A stretch of 64,000 nucleotides of DNA, taken from contig JADJCR010000004.1 of assembly GCA_016703125.1 (NCBI GenBank), positions 248,001 to 312,000 of the forward strand. The letters are read 5' to 3'. Position 1 is the stretch's first letter. Every line of letters starts with the position of its first letter. Source of the stretch: Micrococcales bacterium (GTDB lineage: Bacteria > Actinomycetota > Actinomycetes > S36-B12 > UBA10799). The position numbers and the translations under genes are program-made. The notes beneath the pieces are model-generated. The model had not been told where the DNA came from. It searched no databases and saw only the letters and a list, made by a program, of their open reading frames with translations. Positions 25,177 through 35,297 of the stretch are shown piece after piece.

Positions 25177-25833
25177 TCAGGACTCCTCCAGCATGCCCGC
25201 CGCCACAGCCAGATCGAAGGACGTCGTGACCTTCATCGCGCGCGGCGATCCGGCGACGACGTGCACCGGGACCCCCAATTGCTCGACGAGCATGGCATCG
25301 TCGGTCACCTCGCCGCTGCGCGCATCATGTGCTTGGCTCAGGACCCCGGTCCGGAAACCCTGGGGGGTCTGCACCGCCACCAACTCATCCCGGGCCGGCG
25401 TGCCGACCACGATCCCATCGCGTACGCGCTTGATGGTGTCCGCCACCGGCATCACCGGGATCACCGCCGTCACCTCGTCGAGTGCGTCGAGGACCCGGTC
25501 GAAGACCTCCACCGGGGTCAGTGGCCGGGCGGCATCGTGCACCAGCACGTCGCGGGTCGGGGGGTCGACGGCTGCCAAGCCAGCGCGCACCGAGCCGTCC
25601 CGGGTCGCAGCGCCGGCGACGACGTCCGCACGCGTGGCCCCCACCGCGACCCGCACCTGCTCCTCCAAGCCGGCCGGCGCCACCACGACCACCTGGGAGA
25701 TCCGGGGGATGGTTCGGGCCACCTCCAGGCACCTGTCCAGCAGGCTACGCCCGGCCAGGTCGACCAATGCCTTCGGCACTGGTGCCCCGAGGCGTTCCCC
25801 CCGGCCGGCCGCGACGATGATCAGCGCGGTCAT
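25177..25833 (-). CDS. ispD: 2-C-methyl-D-erythritol 4-phosphate cytidylyltransferase
   Basis: IspD transfers CMP to methylerythritol phosphate. The 218-residue protein begins MTALIIVAAGRGERLGAPVP, the nucleotide-binding loop with a conserved Arg and Lys (VPKALVDLAGRSLL). The conserved VLVHDAARPLTPVEVFDRVL and VVGTPARDELVAVQTPQGFR are present. The start overlaps the stop of the PIN/TRAM gene by 4 bp. carD, the PIN/TRAM gene, ispD and ispF form a conserved actinobacterial block. Confidence 0.96.
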   Translation of the reverse strand: MTALIIVAAGRGERLGAPVPKALVDLAGRSLLDRCLEVARTIPRISQVVVVAPAGLEEQVRVAVGATRADVVAGAATRDGSVRAGLAAVDPPTRDVLVHDAARPLTPVEVFDRVLDALDEVTAVIPVMPVADTIKRVRDGIVVGTPARDELVAVQTPQGFRTGVLSQAHDARSGEVTDDAMLVEQLGVPVHVVAGSPRAMKVTTSFDLAVAAGMLEES

Positions 25834-26901
25834 GGCGCCAGCCGGGCGAACACCAGTCGGCCGTGGCTGGTGGTGGTCACCGAGGTGATGTGCACGTCCA
25901 ACGTGTCGCCGATGCGATGATCAGCGCGCTGCACCACGACCATCGTGCCGTCCGGCAGGTGCCCCACTGCCTGCCCCGGCTCCTTGCCTGCCCGGGCGAG
26001 GTGCACCTCCACGACGTCGCCGGACGTCACCGGAGCGGCCATCGCCTTGGCTAGCGCATGCAGATTGAGCACCGACACCCCGGCCAACCCCGCGGCATCC
26101 GCCAAGTGCTGGTCGAGGGTCAACAGTGCCACTTTGCGGCGCAGGCAGATCTGCACGAGTTTCGCGTCCACCTCGGTCACGCCGACGGGATCGTCGCCGA
26201 TCACCTCGAGCGGCAGCACGGCCTTCACCTGGGTCAGGACGTCCAGGCCACGGCGTCCGCGCGCCCGGCGGCCCTCCTCCGCGCTGTCGGCCAGGCCCTG
26301 CAACTCGTCGACGACCGCCTGCGGGACAAGCAGTGTGCCGGTGAGGAAACCACTGCGGGCCACGGCCAGGATCCGCCCGTCGATCGCCACCGACGTGTCC
26401 ACGACCTTAGGCCCCCACCCGGGTCCCTGGCCGGGGGCGGAGTTCTGACCAAACTGCCCGGGCAGGGACGGCCCGCGGGTACGGGCGATGCGGAACCCGG
26501 CCATCCCACCGACCACCACCAGGAATGCGAACAGCGGGGCGATGACCACGGCAGGGCCGAGCAGGAACAGCGGCCACAGGACGAGAGTGAGCCCCAGCAT
26601 CCCGATCAGGGCTCCGCTGGCGCCGGCCACGACCTGGTCCGGCGGAATACTGGACAGCCGTTCCTCACCACGGTCGATCCCACGGATGATCCGGCGGCTG
26701 ATCACCCCGCCGATGGAGAAGCCCAGGCCGGCACCCACGATGACACCGACTGCGGTGGCGTCGAACACTCCGAGCAATCTGTCCGGGTTGTTCCTGCTGG
26801 ACTGCGGAGCCGATCTGGAATCCGAAGGCCACTCCGAAGACGACCAACAGGAGACGCAGGACTTCGGCCCCCACGTCGGGGACCCGCGAGATCCTGGGCA
26901 C
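25830..26901 (-). CDS. PIN/TRAM-domain membrane protein (YacL-like), frameshifted
   Basis: The intended protein has about 356 residues. The N-terminus, starting at GTG 26901, holds EVLRLLLVVFGVAFGFQIGS. After a frameshift near 26794 comes NNPDRLLGVFDATAVGVIVG and two more hydrophobic stretches (GALIGMLGLTLVLWPLFLLG, VVIAPLFAFLVVVGGMAGF). Then follow a PIN-like nuclease domain (KVVDTSVAIDGRI, LTLDQHLADAAGL with acidic residues) and a C-terminal TRAM RNA-binding domain (SGDVVEVHLARAGKEPGQAV). Removing one base restores a normal YacL. The RNase role is an inference from family membership. It starts 8 bp after the carD stop. Confidence 0.85.
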
Positions 26902-26909
26902 AGGCGCGG

Positions 26910-27392
26910 CTAGGAGGCGAGGACCTCGTCGAGGATGGTCTCAGCCTTGTCCTCGTTGGTCTTCTCGGCGAGGGCGAGTTCACTGACGAGGATCTGACGG
27001 GCGCGGGCCAACATGCGCTTCTCACCTGCCGACAGCCCGCGGTCCTGGTCGCGGCGCCACAGGTCGCGCACGACCTCAGCCACCTTGATCACGTCACCAG
27101 AGGCGAGCTTCTCGACGTTGGCCTTGTACCGCCTGGACCAGTTGGTGGGCTCCTCGGTGTAGGGCTGGCGGAGGACGGAGAAGACCTGCTCCAGACCCTC
27201 GGAGTTCACGACATCGCGGACCCCTACGAGGTCGACGTTGTCGGACGGCACGCGCACAACGAGGTCACCCTGATCGATGCGAAGAACCAAGTACTCGCGT
27301 TCCTCGCCTTTGATGACTCGTTGCTCGATGGACTCGATGCGTGCTGCGCCGTGATGCGGATAGACAACGGTGTCTCCGACGGAAAATGCCAT
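26910..27392 (-). CDS. carD: CarD family transcriptional regulator
   Basis: CarD binds the RNA polymerase beta subunit and stabilises the open complex at rRNA and other promoters. I start at MAFSVGDTVVYPHHGAARIE (27392), 160 residues, after a GGAGG-type site. The N-terminal RNAP-interaction domain contains EREYLVLRIDQGDLVVRVPS. The C-terminal DNA-binding domain contains EEPTNWSRRYKANVEKLASG and the conserved tryptophan, ending ETILDEVLAS. In frame, the upstream sequence to 27605 looks non-coding. A divergent intergenic region (27393-27555) separates it from the lipoprotein gene. Confidence 0.96.
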   Translation of the reverse strand: MAFSVGDTVVYPHHGAARIESIEQRVIKGEEREYLVLRIDQGDLVVRVPSDNVDLVGVRDVVNSEGLEQVFSVLRQPYTEEPTNWSRRYKANVEKLASGDVIKVAEVVRDLWRRDQDRGLSAGEKRMLARARQILVSELALAEKTNEDKAETILDEVLAS

Positions 27393-27555
27393 AAGTGGAG
27401 GTGCCCCTTTCCGTGAAGTCCATCGTAACACGCCGTATTCGAGGCGTAAGCGGTCCGTAAAGCGCCGTCGGGCGACGACCCGCCGGTCGCCTTGGAACCC
27501 CACCGACTGCCCCGATAGAGTGCGCAACAGCATCATCGCCCGGGAGGAAACGCTC

Positions 27556-28161
27556 GTGTCCATCGCTGCCCGCCGTATCGCCGCTGTCGCGGCGGCGGCC
27601 CTCATGCTCCCGTCGCTGTCCGGCTGCTGGTCCGGTTTCGACGCGCAGACCTCTCAGCAGGCCAACCAGGCCGTCGGCAACGGCGCCAACCTCAGCACCG
27701 GGGACATCCAGATCCGCGGAGCCACGTGGGTGCGCAACAGCGTCAACCCTGCCGAGGCGACGCTGGTGGCCACGTTCATCAACGACGGCGAGGCCCCCGA
27801 CCGGCTGGTGAAGGTCGAGGTGCAGCCCACCTCCCCCACCGGCATCACCGCAGGCGCACTTGAGATCGGGCCGATCGGTTCGGTGCGCACCGGTTACTGG
27901 AGCCCGGACTTCATCAACGTCTTCGCGCTACAGGCCTTCCCATCGACCTTCGTGCCGACGACGTTCACCTTCGAACGCGCAGGCACGGTCACCGGCGACA
28001 TCATGACGGTGCCCAACACCGGGCAATACGCGGGTGTCGTGGTGTCCGTGAAGGACCAATTGAAGCTGCAGCGGTTCGTCGACAAGACCACCGACACCGG
28101 CACCACGACCGAGAAGGTCGCGAAGGCCAAGAAGAAGAAGGCCGCAGCCACGCAGGGCTGA
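27556..28161 (+). CDS. putative lipoprotein, unknown function
   Basis: GTG start after GGGAGGA. The 201-residue product begins MSIAARRIAAVAAAALMLPS with the lipobox LSGC at about residues 21-24, so it is probably membrane-anchored on the cell surface. The rest resembles a beta-rich secreted domain (IQIRGATWVRNSVNPAEATL, ATFINDGEAPDRLVKVEVQP). It ends in a lysine-rich tail (EKVAKAKKKKAAATQG). Small lipoproteins divergent from carD occur in other actinobacteria; some resemble copper-chaperone-like folds, but the metal-binding Met/His pattern is not evident. I do not assign a function. Confidence 0.75.
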   Translation: MSIAARRIAAVAAAALMLPSLSGCWSGFDAQTSQQANQAVGNGANLSTGDIQIRGATWVRNSVNPAEATLVATFINDGEAPDRLVKVEVQPTSPTGITAGALEIGPIGSVRTGYWSPDFINVFALQAFPSTFVPTTFTFERAGTVTGDIMTVPNTGQYAGVVVSVKDQLKLQRFVDKTTDTGTTTEKVAKAKKKKAAATQG

Positions 28162-28239
28162 GGGCCGGGTCAGACCTGGAAGAGGCGGTACCGGCCAATT
28201 CCTCGCGCTCCGTGGCATCCGGGGGAGTTTCCGGCATCC

Positions 28240-28290
28240 GGGAGCGAAACAACCCGGTTGCATTGCTCCCCGATGTACCGATCACTCCCG
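28240..28290. repeat. nested-palindrome intergenic element, copy A
   Basis: A 51-bp element beginning GGGAGCGAAAC, 41 of 51 bases identical to a copy at 41025-41075. The inner stem is GGGAGCGA pairing with TTGCTCCC (one G-T pair). An outer, shorter stem (GGGAGT upstream with ACTCCC at its right end) encloses it. A direct repeat GGCATCCGGG (28214 and 28233) lies just left. It occupies the gap between the ends of the convergent lipoprotein and regX3 genes. Confidence 0.7.
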
Positions 28291-28328
28291 GGTACCGCCA
28301 GACCGCCCTCGGCGGCTAACGCCCCACC

Positions 28329-29012
28329 TCAGACCTCGAGCTTGTATCCGAGGCCCCGCACGGTCACCAGCCACTGGGGCTCGGCGGGGTTCGGCTCGAT
28401 CTTGGAACGCAGGCGCTTCACGTGCACATCGAGGGTCTTGGTGTCCCCGACGTAGTCGGCCCCCCAGACCCGGTCGATGAGCTGGCCGCGGGTGAGGACC
28501 CGGCCGGCGTTGCGCATGAGAACCTCGAGCAGTTCGAACTCCTTGAGCGGCAACTTGACCGTGGAATCGGCGACTGTCACGACGTGGCGCTCGACGTCCA
28601 TCACGATGTTCCCGACCTGCAACGACCCCTCATCGGTATGCGCGCGCTCAGGTGTCCGCCGTCGCAGCACTGCGCGGATCCGGGCCACCAGTTCGCGTGA
28701 GGAGAACGGTTTGGTGACGTAGTCGTCGGCGCCGAGTTCCAGGCCCACGACCTTGTCGATCTCGGAGTCCTTCGCGGTCACCATGATGATGGGCACCTGC
28801 GAGGTCATGCGAATGCGCCGGCAGACCTCCGTGCCCGACATGCCGGGCAGCATGATGTCCAGCAGCACGATGTCCGCGCCGTCCTGCTCGAACAGGTCCA
28901 CCGCCACCTGGCCGTCGGCGGCCACCGTGACGTCGAAACCCTCCTTGCGGAGCATGAAGGACAAAGCGTCGCTGAACGACTGCTCATCCTCCACCACAAG
29001 AATCCGGCTCAT
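28329..29012 (-). CDS. regX3: two-component response regulator, RegX3/PhoP-like
   Basis: RegX3 is the DNA-binding partner of SenX3 and controls phosphate starvation genes in mycobacteria. The protein has 227 residues. The receiver domain has VEDEQSF (acidic pocket), the phosphoacceptor Asp in VLLDIMLPGMSG and Lys in VTKPFSSRELVARIRAVLRR. The winged helix follows, with KLPLKEFELLEVLMRNAGRV and TLDVHVKRLRSKIEPNPAEP, ending VRGLGYKLEV. The ATG overlaps the senX3 stop by 4 bp. The neighbourhood (mshA, YbjN-like gene, gpmA next to senX3-regX3) matches M. tuberculosis. Confidence 0.94.
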   Translation of the reverse strand: MSRILVVEDEQSFSDALSFMLRKEGFDVTVAADGQVAVDLFEQDGADIVLLDIMLPGMSGTEVCRRIRMTSQVPIIMVTAKDSEIDKVVGLELGADDYVTKPFSSRELVARIRAVLRRRTPERAHTDEGSLQVGNIVMDVERHVVTVADSTVKLPLKEFELLEVLMRNAGRVLTRGQLIDRVWGADYVGDTKTLDVHVKRLRSKIEPNPAEPQWLVTVRGLGYKLEV

Positions 29013-30175
29013 ACGTTGCTCTCCTCTTCGACGGCAGCGGGGGACAGGGGGATGTCGTCGGCGGAGTACGGCGGCAGGCGCAGGGTGAACGCGCTGCCCT
29101 CGCCGAGCACGCTCCACACCCCCACTTCACCGCCGTGGTTCTCCGCGACGTGCTTGACGATGGACAAGCCCAGGCCGGTGCCACCGGTGACTCGCGAGCG
29201 CGCTTGGTCGACGCGGTAGAACCGCTCGAACACCCGGTGCAACTCGTTCTCCGGAATGCCCATGCCCTGGTCTGTGACGCTGATTTCGACCACCCCGTGC
29301 GACAGGCGCGTCGCCACCGACACCCTGGTTCCGCGCGGGCTGTAGGTGATGGCGTTGGTCAGCAGGTTGCGCAGGGCGGTCACGAGGTGCGCCTCAACCC
29401 CCAGCACGGCCAGTCCGGAAGCGCCATCGACCACCACCTCGATCTGCGAGTTCTGGGCCAGCAGCCGGGTGGTGTCCAGCGCCTCGGCCAGCACCGCGTC
29501 GATGTCCACGCGCTCAGACTCCTTGAGCGGGTCTTCGCCCTGCAGCCGGCTAAGGTCGATCAGGTCACCGACCAGCGCACTCAGGCGGCCCGCCTCGGCC
29601 TCCATACGGCCCGCGAAGTGACGCACAGCGTCCGGTTCGTCTGCAGAACTCAGGACGGCTTCGGCCAGCAGACTCAACGCGCCGATCGGCGTCTTCAGCT
29701 CATGGCTCACGTTGGCCACGAAATCGCGGCGGACAGCGTCCACCCGAGCAGACTCCGACAGGTCCTCGGCGAGCACGAGCACTGTGTCCGGCCCGAGCGG
29801 CGCCACCCGCAACCGCAGCGTGATCAGACCGCGGCCCAGGGGCGGGCGGCTGACGGACAGGTCGTGTTCGCGGATCGCGCCGTCACGGCGGACATCGGCG
29901 ATCATCGCCGAGATCTCGGGGATGGCGATGCGGCCGTTCTGCACGAGCGTCAGCGCCAGCGGCCGGTTGCTGACCCGTACCGGCGTGCCGGAGGAGTCGA
30001 CCACGATGGACGCTCCGGGCAGCGCGGACAGAATGCGTTCGGTCTCGGCCAACTGCAGGACATCCAAGCCGGGCGCGTCGGTGGTGCGGTCGCCGGGGCG
30101 AGCGGTCCAGCGCCCGGCGAGCACGCCAATGACGATGCCCAGCACTGCGGCGATGAGGACCCACACTCCGGTCAC
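29009..30175 (-). CDS. senX3: sensor histidine kinase, SenX3-like
   Basis: SenX3 senses phosphate status with the Pst system and phosphorylates RegX3. I start at the GTG at 30175 (388 residues), directly before one hydrophobic segment (VWVLIAAVLGIVIGVLAGRW). A PAS-like domain follows (LSALPGASIVVDSSGTPVRV). HisKA contains FVANVSHELKTPIGALSLLA with the phosphorylated His. HATPase_c has ALRNLLTNAITYSP (N box), VTDQGMGIPENE (G1) and VTGGTGLGLSIVKHVAENHG (G2). Only one membrane helix is clear, fewer than the two usually drawn for SenX3. It is divergent from mshA across a 165-bp gap with RegX3-type motifs. Confidence 0.92.
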   Translation of the reverse strand: MTGVWVLIAAVLGIVIGVLAGRWTARPGDRTTDAPGLDVLQLAETERILSALPGASIVVDSSGTPVRVSNRPLALTLVQNGRIAIPEISAMIADVRRDGAIREHDLSVSRPPLGRGLITLRLRVAPLGPDTVLVLAEDLSESARVDAVRRDFVANVSHELKTPIGALSLLAEAVLSSADEPDAVRHFAGRMEAEAGRLSALVGDLIDLSRLQGEDPLKESERVDIDAVLAEALDTTRLLAQNSQIEVVVDGASGLAVLGVEAHLVTALRNLLTNAITYSPRGTRVSVATRLSHGVVEISVTDQGMGIPENELHRVFERFYRVDQARSRVTGGTGLGLSIVKHVAENHGGEVGVWSVLGEGSAFTLRLPPYSADDIPLSPAAVEEESNV

Positions 30176-30198
30176 AGTCCCGAGCGTACGTAACCCGG

Positions 30199-30331
30199 CG
30201 GTCACCCGGCAGCGCCACGCCAGTGGACGCTTCCGCCCGGTTGCCTGCCGTTCACCTGGCGTACGCCCCCACGCGGCGTTCACCGACAGCGTCACGGGCT
30301 CCGGGGGCGGCCGCTGCGGGCATCGTTCACA
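30199..30331. promoter_or_regulatory. cluster of GTTCACC-type motifs (candidate RegX3/PhoP sites)
   Basis: The 165-bp senX3-mshA gap holds GTTCACC at 30250-30256 and 30278-30284, plus GGTCACC (30199) and GTTCACA (30325). An 11-bp repeat start (GTACGCC at 30261) partners the copy at 30250, the spacing of actinobacterial PHO boxes. GTTCACC direct repeats are the known recognition sequence of PhoP/RegX3 regulators. Here they would suit autoregulation of senX3-regX3 and control of mshA. Inference from motif and position. Confidence 0.45.
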
Positions 30332-30340
30332 CTGGAAGGC

Positions 30341-31600
30341 ATGCACGCAGCGAATCGGGTGGCCATGGTCTCCATGCATACCTCCCCACTCGCCACACCC
30401 GGCAGCGGTGACGCCGGCGGGATGAACGTCTACGTCCTGGAGGTCGCCAAGGAACTCGCCCTGGCCGGCACGCAGGTGGAGATATTCACCCGCGCGACGA
30501 GCAGCGAGCAGCCGCCCCTGGTGGAGGTCGTCGACGGCGTGACGGTGCACCACGTGACCGCGGGGCCCTACGAGGGCTTGCGCAAGGAGCAGTTGCCCGC
30601 CCAGATGTGCGCCTTCACCGCCTCGGTCCTGCACGCCCAGGCCCATCGCCCGGAGGGCTACTACGACTTGATGCACTCCCACTACTGGCTGTCCGGTCAG
30701 GTGGGCTGGGTGGCTGCGGAGCGCTGGCAGATCCCGCTGGTCCACAGCATGCACACCATGGCCAAGGTCAAGAACCTGACGCTGGCCGCGGGTGACACCC
30801 GAGCCGTACGAGCGGGTATCGGGTGAGGAGCAGGTGGTAGCGGCCGCGGATCGCCTGATTGCGAACACCGAGACCGAGGCCGACGACCTCATCACGCTCT
30901 ACGACGCGGACCCCGAGCGCATCACGGTTGCTCTGCCGGGTGTGGATCTGCGCGCCTTCTCCCCGGGTCGATGACCGCCGCCCGCACGCGCTACGGCTTC
31001 GCCGAGGACGACATCGTGCTGCTGTTCGTCGGGCGACTGCAGCCGCTCAAGGCCCCGGACGTCCTCGTCGCGGCCGCCGCGGACCTGGTTGCGCGGCACC
31101 CGCAGTGGCGCCCCCGCTTGCGGGTGGTGATCAACGGCGGCCCTTCGGGTTCCGGCATCGAACGGGCCGAGGACCTGCCGAAACTCGTGGCCGACCTCGG
31201 TCTGCAGGACGTCGTGCGGTTCATGGACCCCATCACCCGCGACGCGCTGCCGGACCTGTACCGGGCTGCGGATGCCGTGGTCGTGCCCAGCTACTCCGAG
31301 TCGTTCGGCCTGGTCGCTGTCGAGGCGCAGGCATGCGGCACTCCCGTGGTGGCCAGCCGGGTAGGCGGCCTCACGACCGCGGTGGGCGACGGTGGTGTCC
31401 TGGTGGCCGGTCACGACCCCCACGACTTCGCCACCGCCCTCGAGTTGGTCGTGGGCGAGCCGGCACGACGGAACCGGATGGCCCAATCGGCCCGCAAGCA
31501 CGCCGAACGCTTCAGTTGGTCGGCAACCGCCGACGCCACCCGGCGGGCATACGACCTGGCCCTGCGGGAGCGGCCGATCCTCATGCGGCGGTACGCGTGA
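30341..31600 (+). CDS. mshA: D-inositol-3-phosphate glycosyltransferase (mycothiol step 1), two frameshifts
   Basis: MshA transfers GlcNAc from UDP-GlcNAc to inositol 3-phosphate, the first step of mycothiol synthesis. The intended GT4 protein has about 420 residues. Frame 1 gives VSMHTSPLATPGSGDAGGMN and YDLMHSHYWLSGQVGWVAAE. A lesion at 30798-30800, two C missing from a C run, leads to TPEPYERVSGEEQVVAAADR. A second at 30965-30967, one G missing, leads to MTAARTRYGFAEDDIVLLFV. The catalytic C-terminal half has VGRLQPLKAPDVLVAAAADL and VPSYSESFGLVAVEAQACGT with the donor-binding Glu. All three parts match MshA; the literal ORFs would not make enzyme. Confidence 0.9.
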
Positions 31601-32070
31601 TCGAGGCGATCCAGTCGTGGTTGGCGGATTCCGGGCTGGACCACGAAATCGCCGGGAACACCGTCACGCTGGTGTTGCCCGGCGAACACAAGCTGCGCAC
31701 GACGGTCTCCCTGGTGGCCGGGTCGCATTCGTTGTCCATCAACGCCTTCGTCGCCCGGCATCCCGATGAGAACACCGGCGAGCTCCACCGCTGGCTGCTG
31801 GAGCGCAACCGCCGCCTGTTCGCGGTCGCGTACGCCATCGACCAGCTCGGCGACATCTACCTGGTCGGCCGGATCCCGGCAGCGGCGGTCAGTGCCGACG
31901 TACTCGACCAAGTACTCGGTTCCGTGCTCACCGAGGCTGACGGCTCCTTCAACACGATCCTCGAGCTGGGATTCCGTTCGGCCATCGAACGGGAGTGGCG
32001 CTGGCGACTGTCCCGCGGGGAGTCCACAGGCAACCTCGCCGCGTTCGAACATCTTCGGCCGCGGGACTGA
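31597..32070 (+). CDS. YbjN-domain protein
   Basis: GTG start overlapping the mshA stop by 4 bp. The 157-residue protein has a YbjN-like, type III chaperone-like fold pattern (IEAIQSWLADSGLDHEIAGN, LVAGSHSLSINAFVARHPDE, ELHRWLLERNRRLFAVAYAI, GDIYLVGRIPAAAVSADVLD). The molecular role of these actinobacterial proteins is unknown. Its equivalent sits in the same place in M. tuberculosis, between mshA and gpm1. Translational coupling with mshA suggests a linked role. Confidence 0.85.
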   Translation: MIEAIQSWLADSGLDHEIAGNTVTLVLPGEHKLRTTVSLVAGSHSLSINAFVARHPDENTGELHRWLLERNRRLFAVAYAIDQLGDIYLVGRIPAAAVSADVLDQVLGSVLTEADGSFNTILELGFRSAIEREWRWRLSRGESTGNLAAFEHLRPRD

Positions 32071-32121
32071 CCGGCTCCAGCCGCCCGCCATCGGCGGTGT
32101 GGCCATGGATACCTTTGGGCC

Positions 32122-32865
32122 ATGACCACACTGATCCTGTTGCGCCACGGCGAGAGCGAATGGAACGCGCTGAACCTGTTCACCGGCTGGGTCGATGTTG
32201 ACCTGACCGACAAGGGCGTCGCGGAGGCCGGCACGGCGGGCGCGCTGCTCGCGGACTCCGGGGTGCTGCCCGAGGTGGTGCACACGTCGGTTCTGCGCCG
32301 GGCGATCCGGACCACGAACCTGGCGCTGGAGACCTGCGACCGGCACTGGATCCCTGTGCGCCGGTCGTGGCGGCTCAACGAGCGGCACTACGGAGCGTTA
32401 CAGGGCAAGAACAAGAAGCAGACCCTTGCGGAGTTCGGTGAGGAGCAGTTCATGCTCTGGCGCCGCTCGTACGACACCCCGCCGCCCCCGATCGCACCCC
32501 ATGACGAGTACTCCCAGATCGACGACCCGCGCTACGCCGGTCTGCCGCCGGAGATCCGGCCGCTGACCGAGTGCCTCAAGGACGTCGTCACGCGCATGCT
32601 CCCGTACTGGTACGACGCGGTCGTTCCCGACCTGTCGACATACGGCACCGTGATGGTCGGGGCACACGGCAACTCGTTGCGGGCCCTGGTCAAGCACCTG
32701 GAGGACATCTCGGACTCCGACATCGCAGGGCTGAACATCCCGACCGGTATCCCGCTGGTGTACGACCTCGACGCCGATCTGCGGCCCACCGGTCCCGGGC
32801 GCTACCTCGACCCGGAGGCTGCGGCCTCGGCGGCTGCGGCAGTGGCTAACCAAGGCAAGCAGTGA
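32122..32865 (+). CDS. gpmA: 2,3-bisphosphoglycerate-dependent phosphoglycerate mutase
   Basis: Interconverts 3- and 2-phosphoglycerate in glycolysis. The 247-residue protein has the RHG motif LLRHGESEWNALNLFTGWVD with the phospho-acceptor His, RRSWRLNERHYGALQGKNKK and MVGAHGNSLRALVKHLEDIS with the second catalytic His. The C-terminus is Ala-rich (EAAASAAAAVANQGKQ). Start and length fit the family. It follows the YbjN-like gene by 51 bp. Confidence 0.96.
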   Translation: MTTLILLRHGESEWNALNLFTGWVDVDLTDKGVAEAGTAGALLADSGVLPEVVHTSVLRRAIRTTNLALETCDRHWIPVRRSWRLNERHYGALQGKNKKQTLAEFGEEQFMLWRRSYDTPPPPIAPHDEYSQIDDPRYAGLPPEIRPLTECLKDVVTRMLPYWYDAVVPDLSTYGTVMVGAHGNSLRALVKHLEDISDSDIAGLNIPTGIPLVYDLDADLRPTGPGRYLDPEAAASAAAAVANQGKQ

Positions 32866-32902
32866 GAGTTACTGTGGAGGTAGGCAGATCCGAGGAGCCA
32901 TC

Positions 32903-33217
32903 ATGAGCAGGGAGTTCGGAGATCGTCCCGGCGATGAGGTTGTGGCGCAACTCTGGGGCGAATTGAGCCGGGAACTGGGGACCGACGGTCCGCTGTTCAC
33001 CGAGATCCGCGACGGCGAGGACCACCGGGTAGGGCACTTGGTCTCCCAGGACGATGAAGAGGGCAACGACCGCACCTCCGAGGAGATCGCCTGGGACAGC
33101 CACGACACCAGCGACCTGTCCGCCGAGGAGTCCGCGATGCACTACGAGGAGGACGGCGGCGAGGAAGAGTCGCTGTCCGACGACGTGCTGCACGACCTGG
33201 AGTCCTTCGAGGACTAG
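32903..33217 (+). CDS. small acidic protein, resembles actinobacterial DUF5709 proteins
   Basis: ATG after GAGGAG, 104 residues, very acidic (over a quarter Asp/Glu). The N-terminal third is mixed (MSREFGDRPGDEVVAQLWGE); the rest is low-complexity. The segment DLSAEESAMHYEEDGGEEES resembles the SAEE-AMH signature I know from DUF5709 proteins, so that is the best guess. Function unknown. It lies between gpmA (37 bp) and the CIRCE-controlled groEL, probably at the end of the mshA transcript. Confidence 0.7.
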   Translation: MSREFGDRPGDEVVAQLWGELSRELGTDGPLFTEIRDGEDHRVGHLVSQDDEEGNDRTSEEIAWDSHDTSDLSAEESAMHYEEDGGEEESLSDDVLHDLESFED

Positions 33218-33312
33218 TTCCGGCGCTCGCTCTTGCGTCGTGGCCCGACGACGGCGCGCGCTGCTGGTGCCCTCCCGCAGGCCCCGGTGGACTGCACCCA
33301 CGACGACTCATA

Positions 33313-33339
33313 CTTGCACTCTCCGCAGGTGAGTGCTAA
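33313..33339 (+). promoter_or_regulatory. CIRCE operator 1 (one arm degenerate), overlapping the groEL promoter
   Basis: CTTGCACTC-N9-GAGTGCTAA: the right arm fits the HrcA operator exactly, the left differs at two positions. TTGCAC (33314-33319) and TAACAA (33337-33342), 17 bp apart, make a plausible sigma-A promoter lying within and just past this operator, so HrcA binding would block RNA polymerase. Confidence 0.75.
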
Positions 33340-33347
33340 CAATGTCT

Positions 33348-33374
33348 TTAGCACTCTCAGCGGGAGAGTGCTAA
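33348..33374 (+). promoter_or_regulatory. CIRCE operator 2 (perfect)
   Basis: TTAGCACTC-N9-GAGTGCTAA, an exact match to the HrcA-binding consensus, 116 bp upstream of groEL. It lies 8 bp after operator 1. The hrcA gene is not in this window. Confidence 0.92.
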
Positions 33375-33490
33375 AGGGCGCAGGGTGAGACCGCTCTCGG
33401 CACGCGGGACGTGACCGCACGCCGAACGGTCGTCCGTCGCGGGCACCCGGCCCCACCACACCCACCCATGTGCGGGAGGAAAAGCAACCG

Positions 33491-35116
<1,626 letters not shown>

Positions 35117-35133
35117 TCCTGCTCAACACCCGC

Positions 35134-35165
35134 GAGGGGCCGATCCCAGCAGGGGTCGGCCCCTC
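35134..35165 (+). terminator. groEL terminator hairpin
   Basis: GAGGGGCCGA (35134-35143) pairs perfectly with 35156-35165 across a 12-nt loop, 17 bp after the groEL stop. No long T-run follows. Confidence 0.8.
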
Positions 35166-35253
35166 GTCACGTTCACCGCTTCGGGGCCGGCCGTCGGCAT
35201 GTCCACGGCGTTGGCCCGCTTTCGGTCGGTGCACGGCCTCCAACCTCGCGAGC

Positions 35254-35276
35254 GGCGTGGCGTGGCGTGGCGTGGC
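35254..35276. repeat. GGCGT pentamer tandem repeat
   Basis: The 5-bp unit GGCGT occurs four times in a row plus a partial copy, in the non-coding gap between groEL and the next gene. Probably a simple slippage repeat. Confidence 0.85.
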
Positions 35277-35297
35277 AAGCATGCCCTCAGGACATGA

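Noticed and set aside
35254..35276. GGCGT tandem repeat as a regulatory array
   Set aside because: It is short, at the end of a convergent gap and lacks associated signals; a simple slippage repeat is sufficient.
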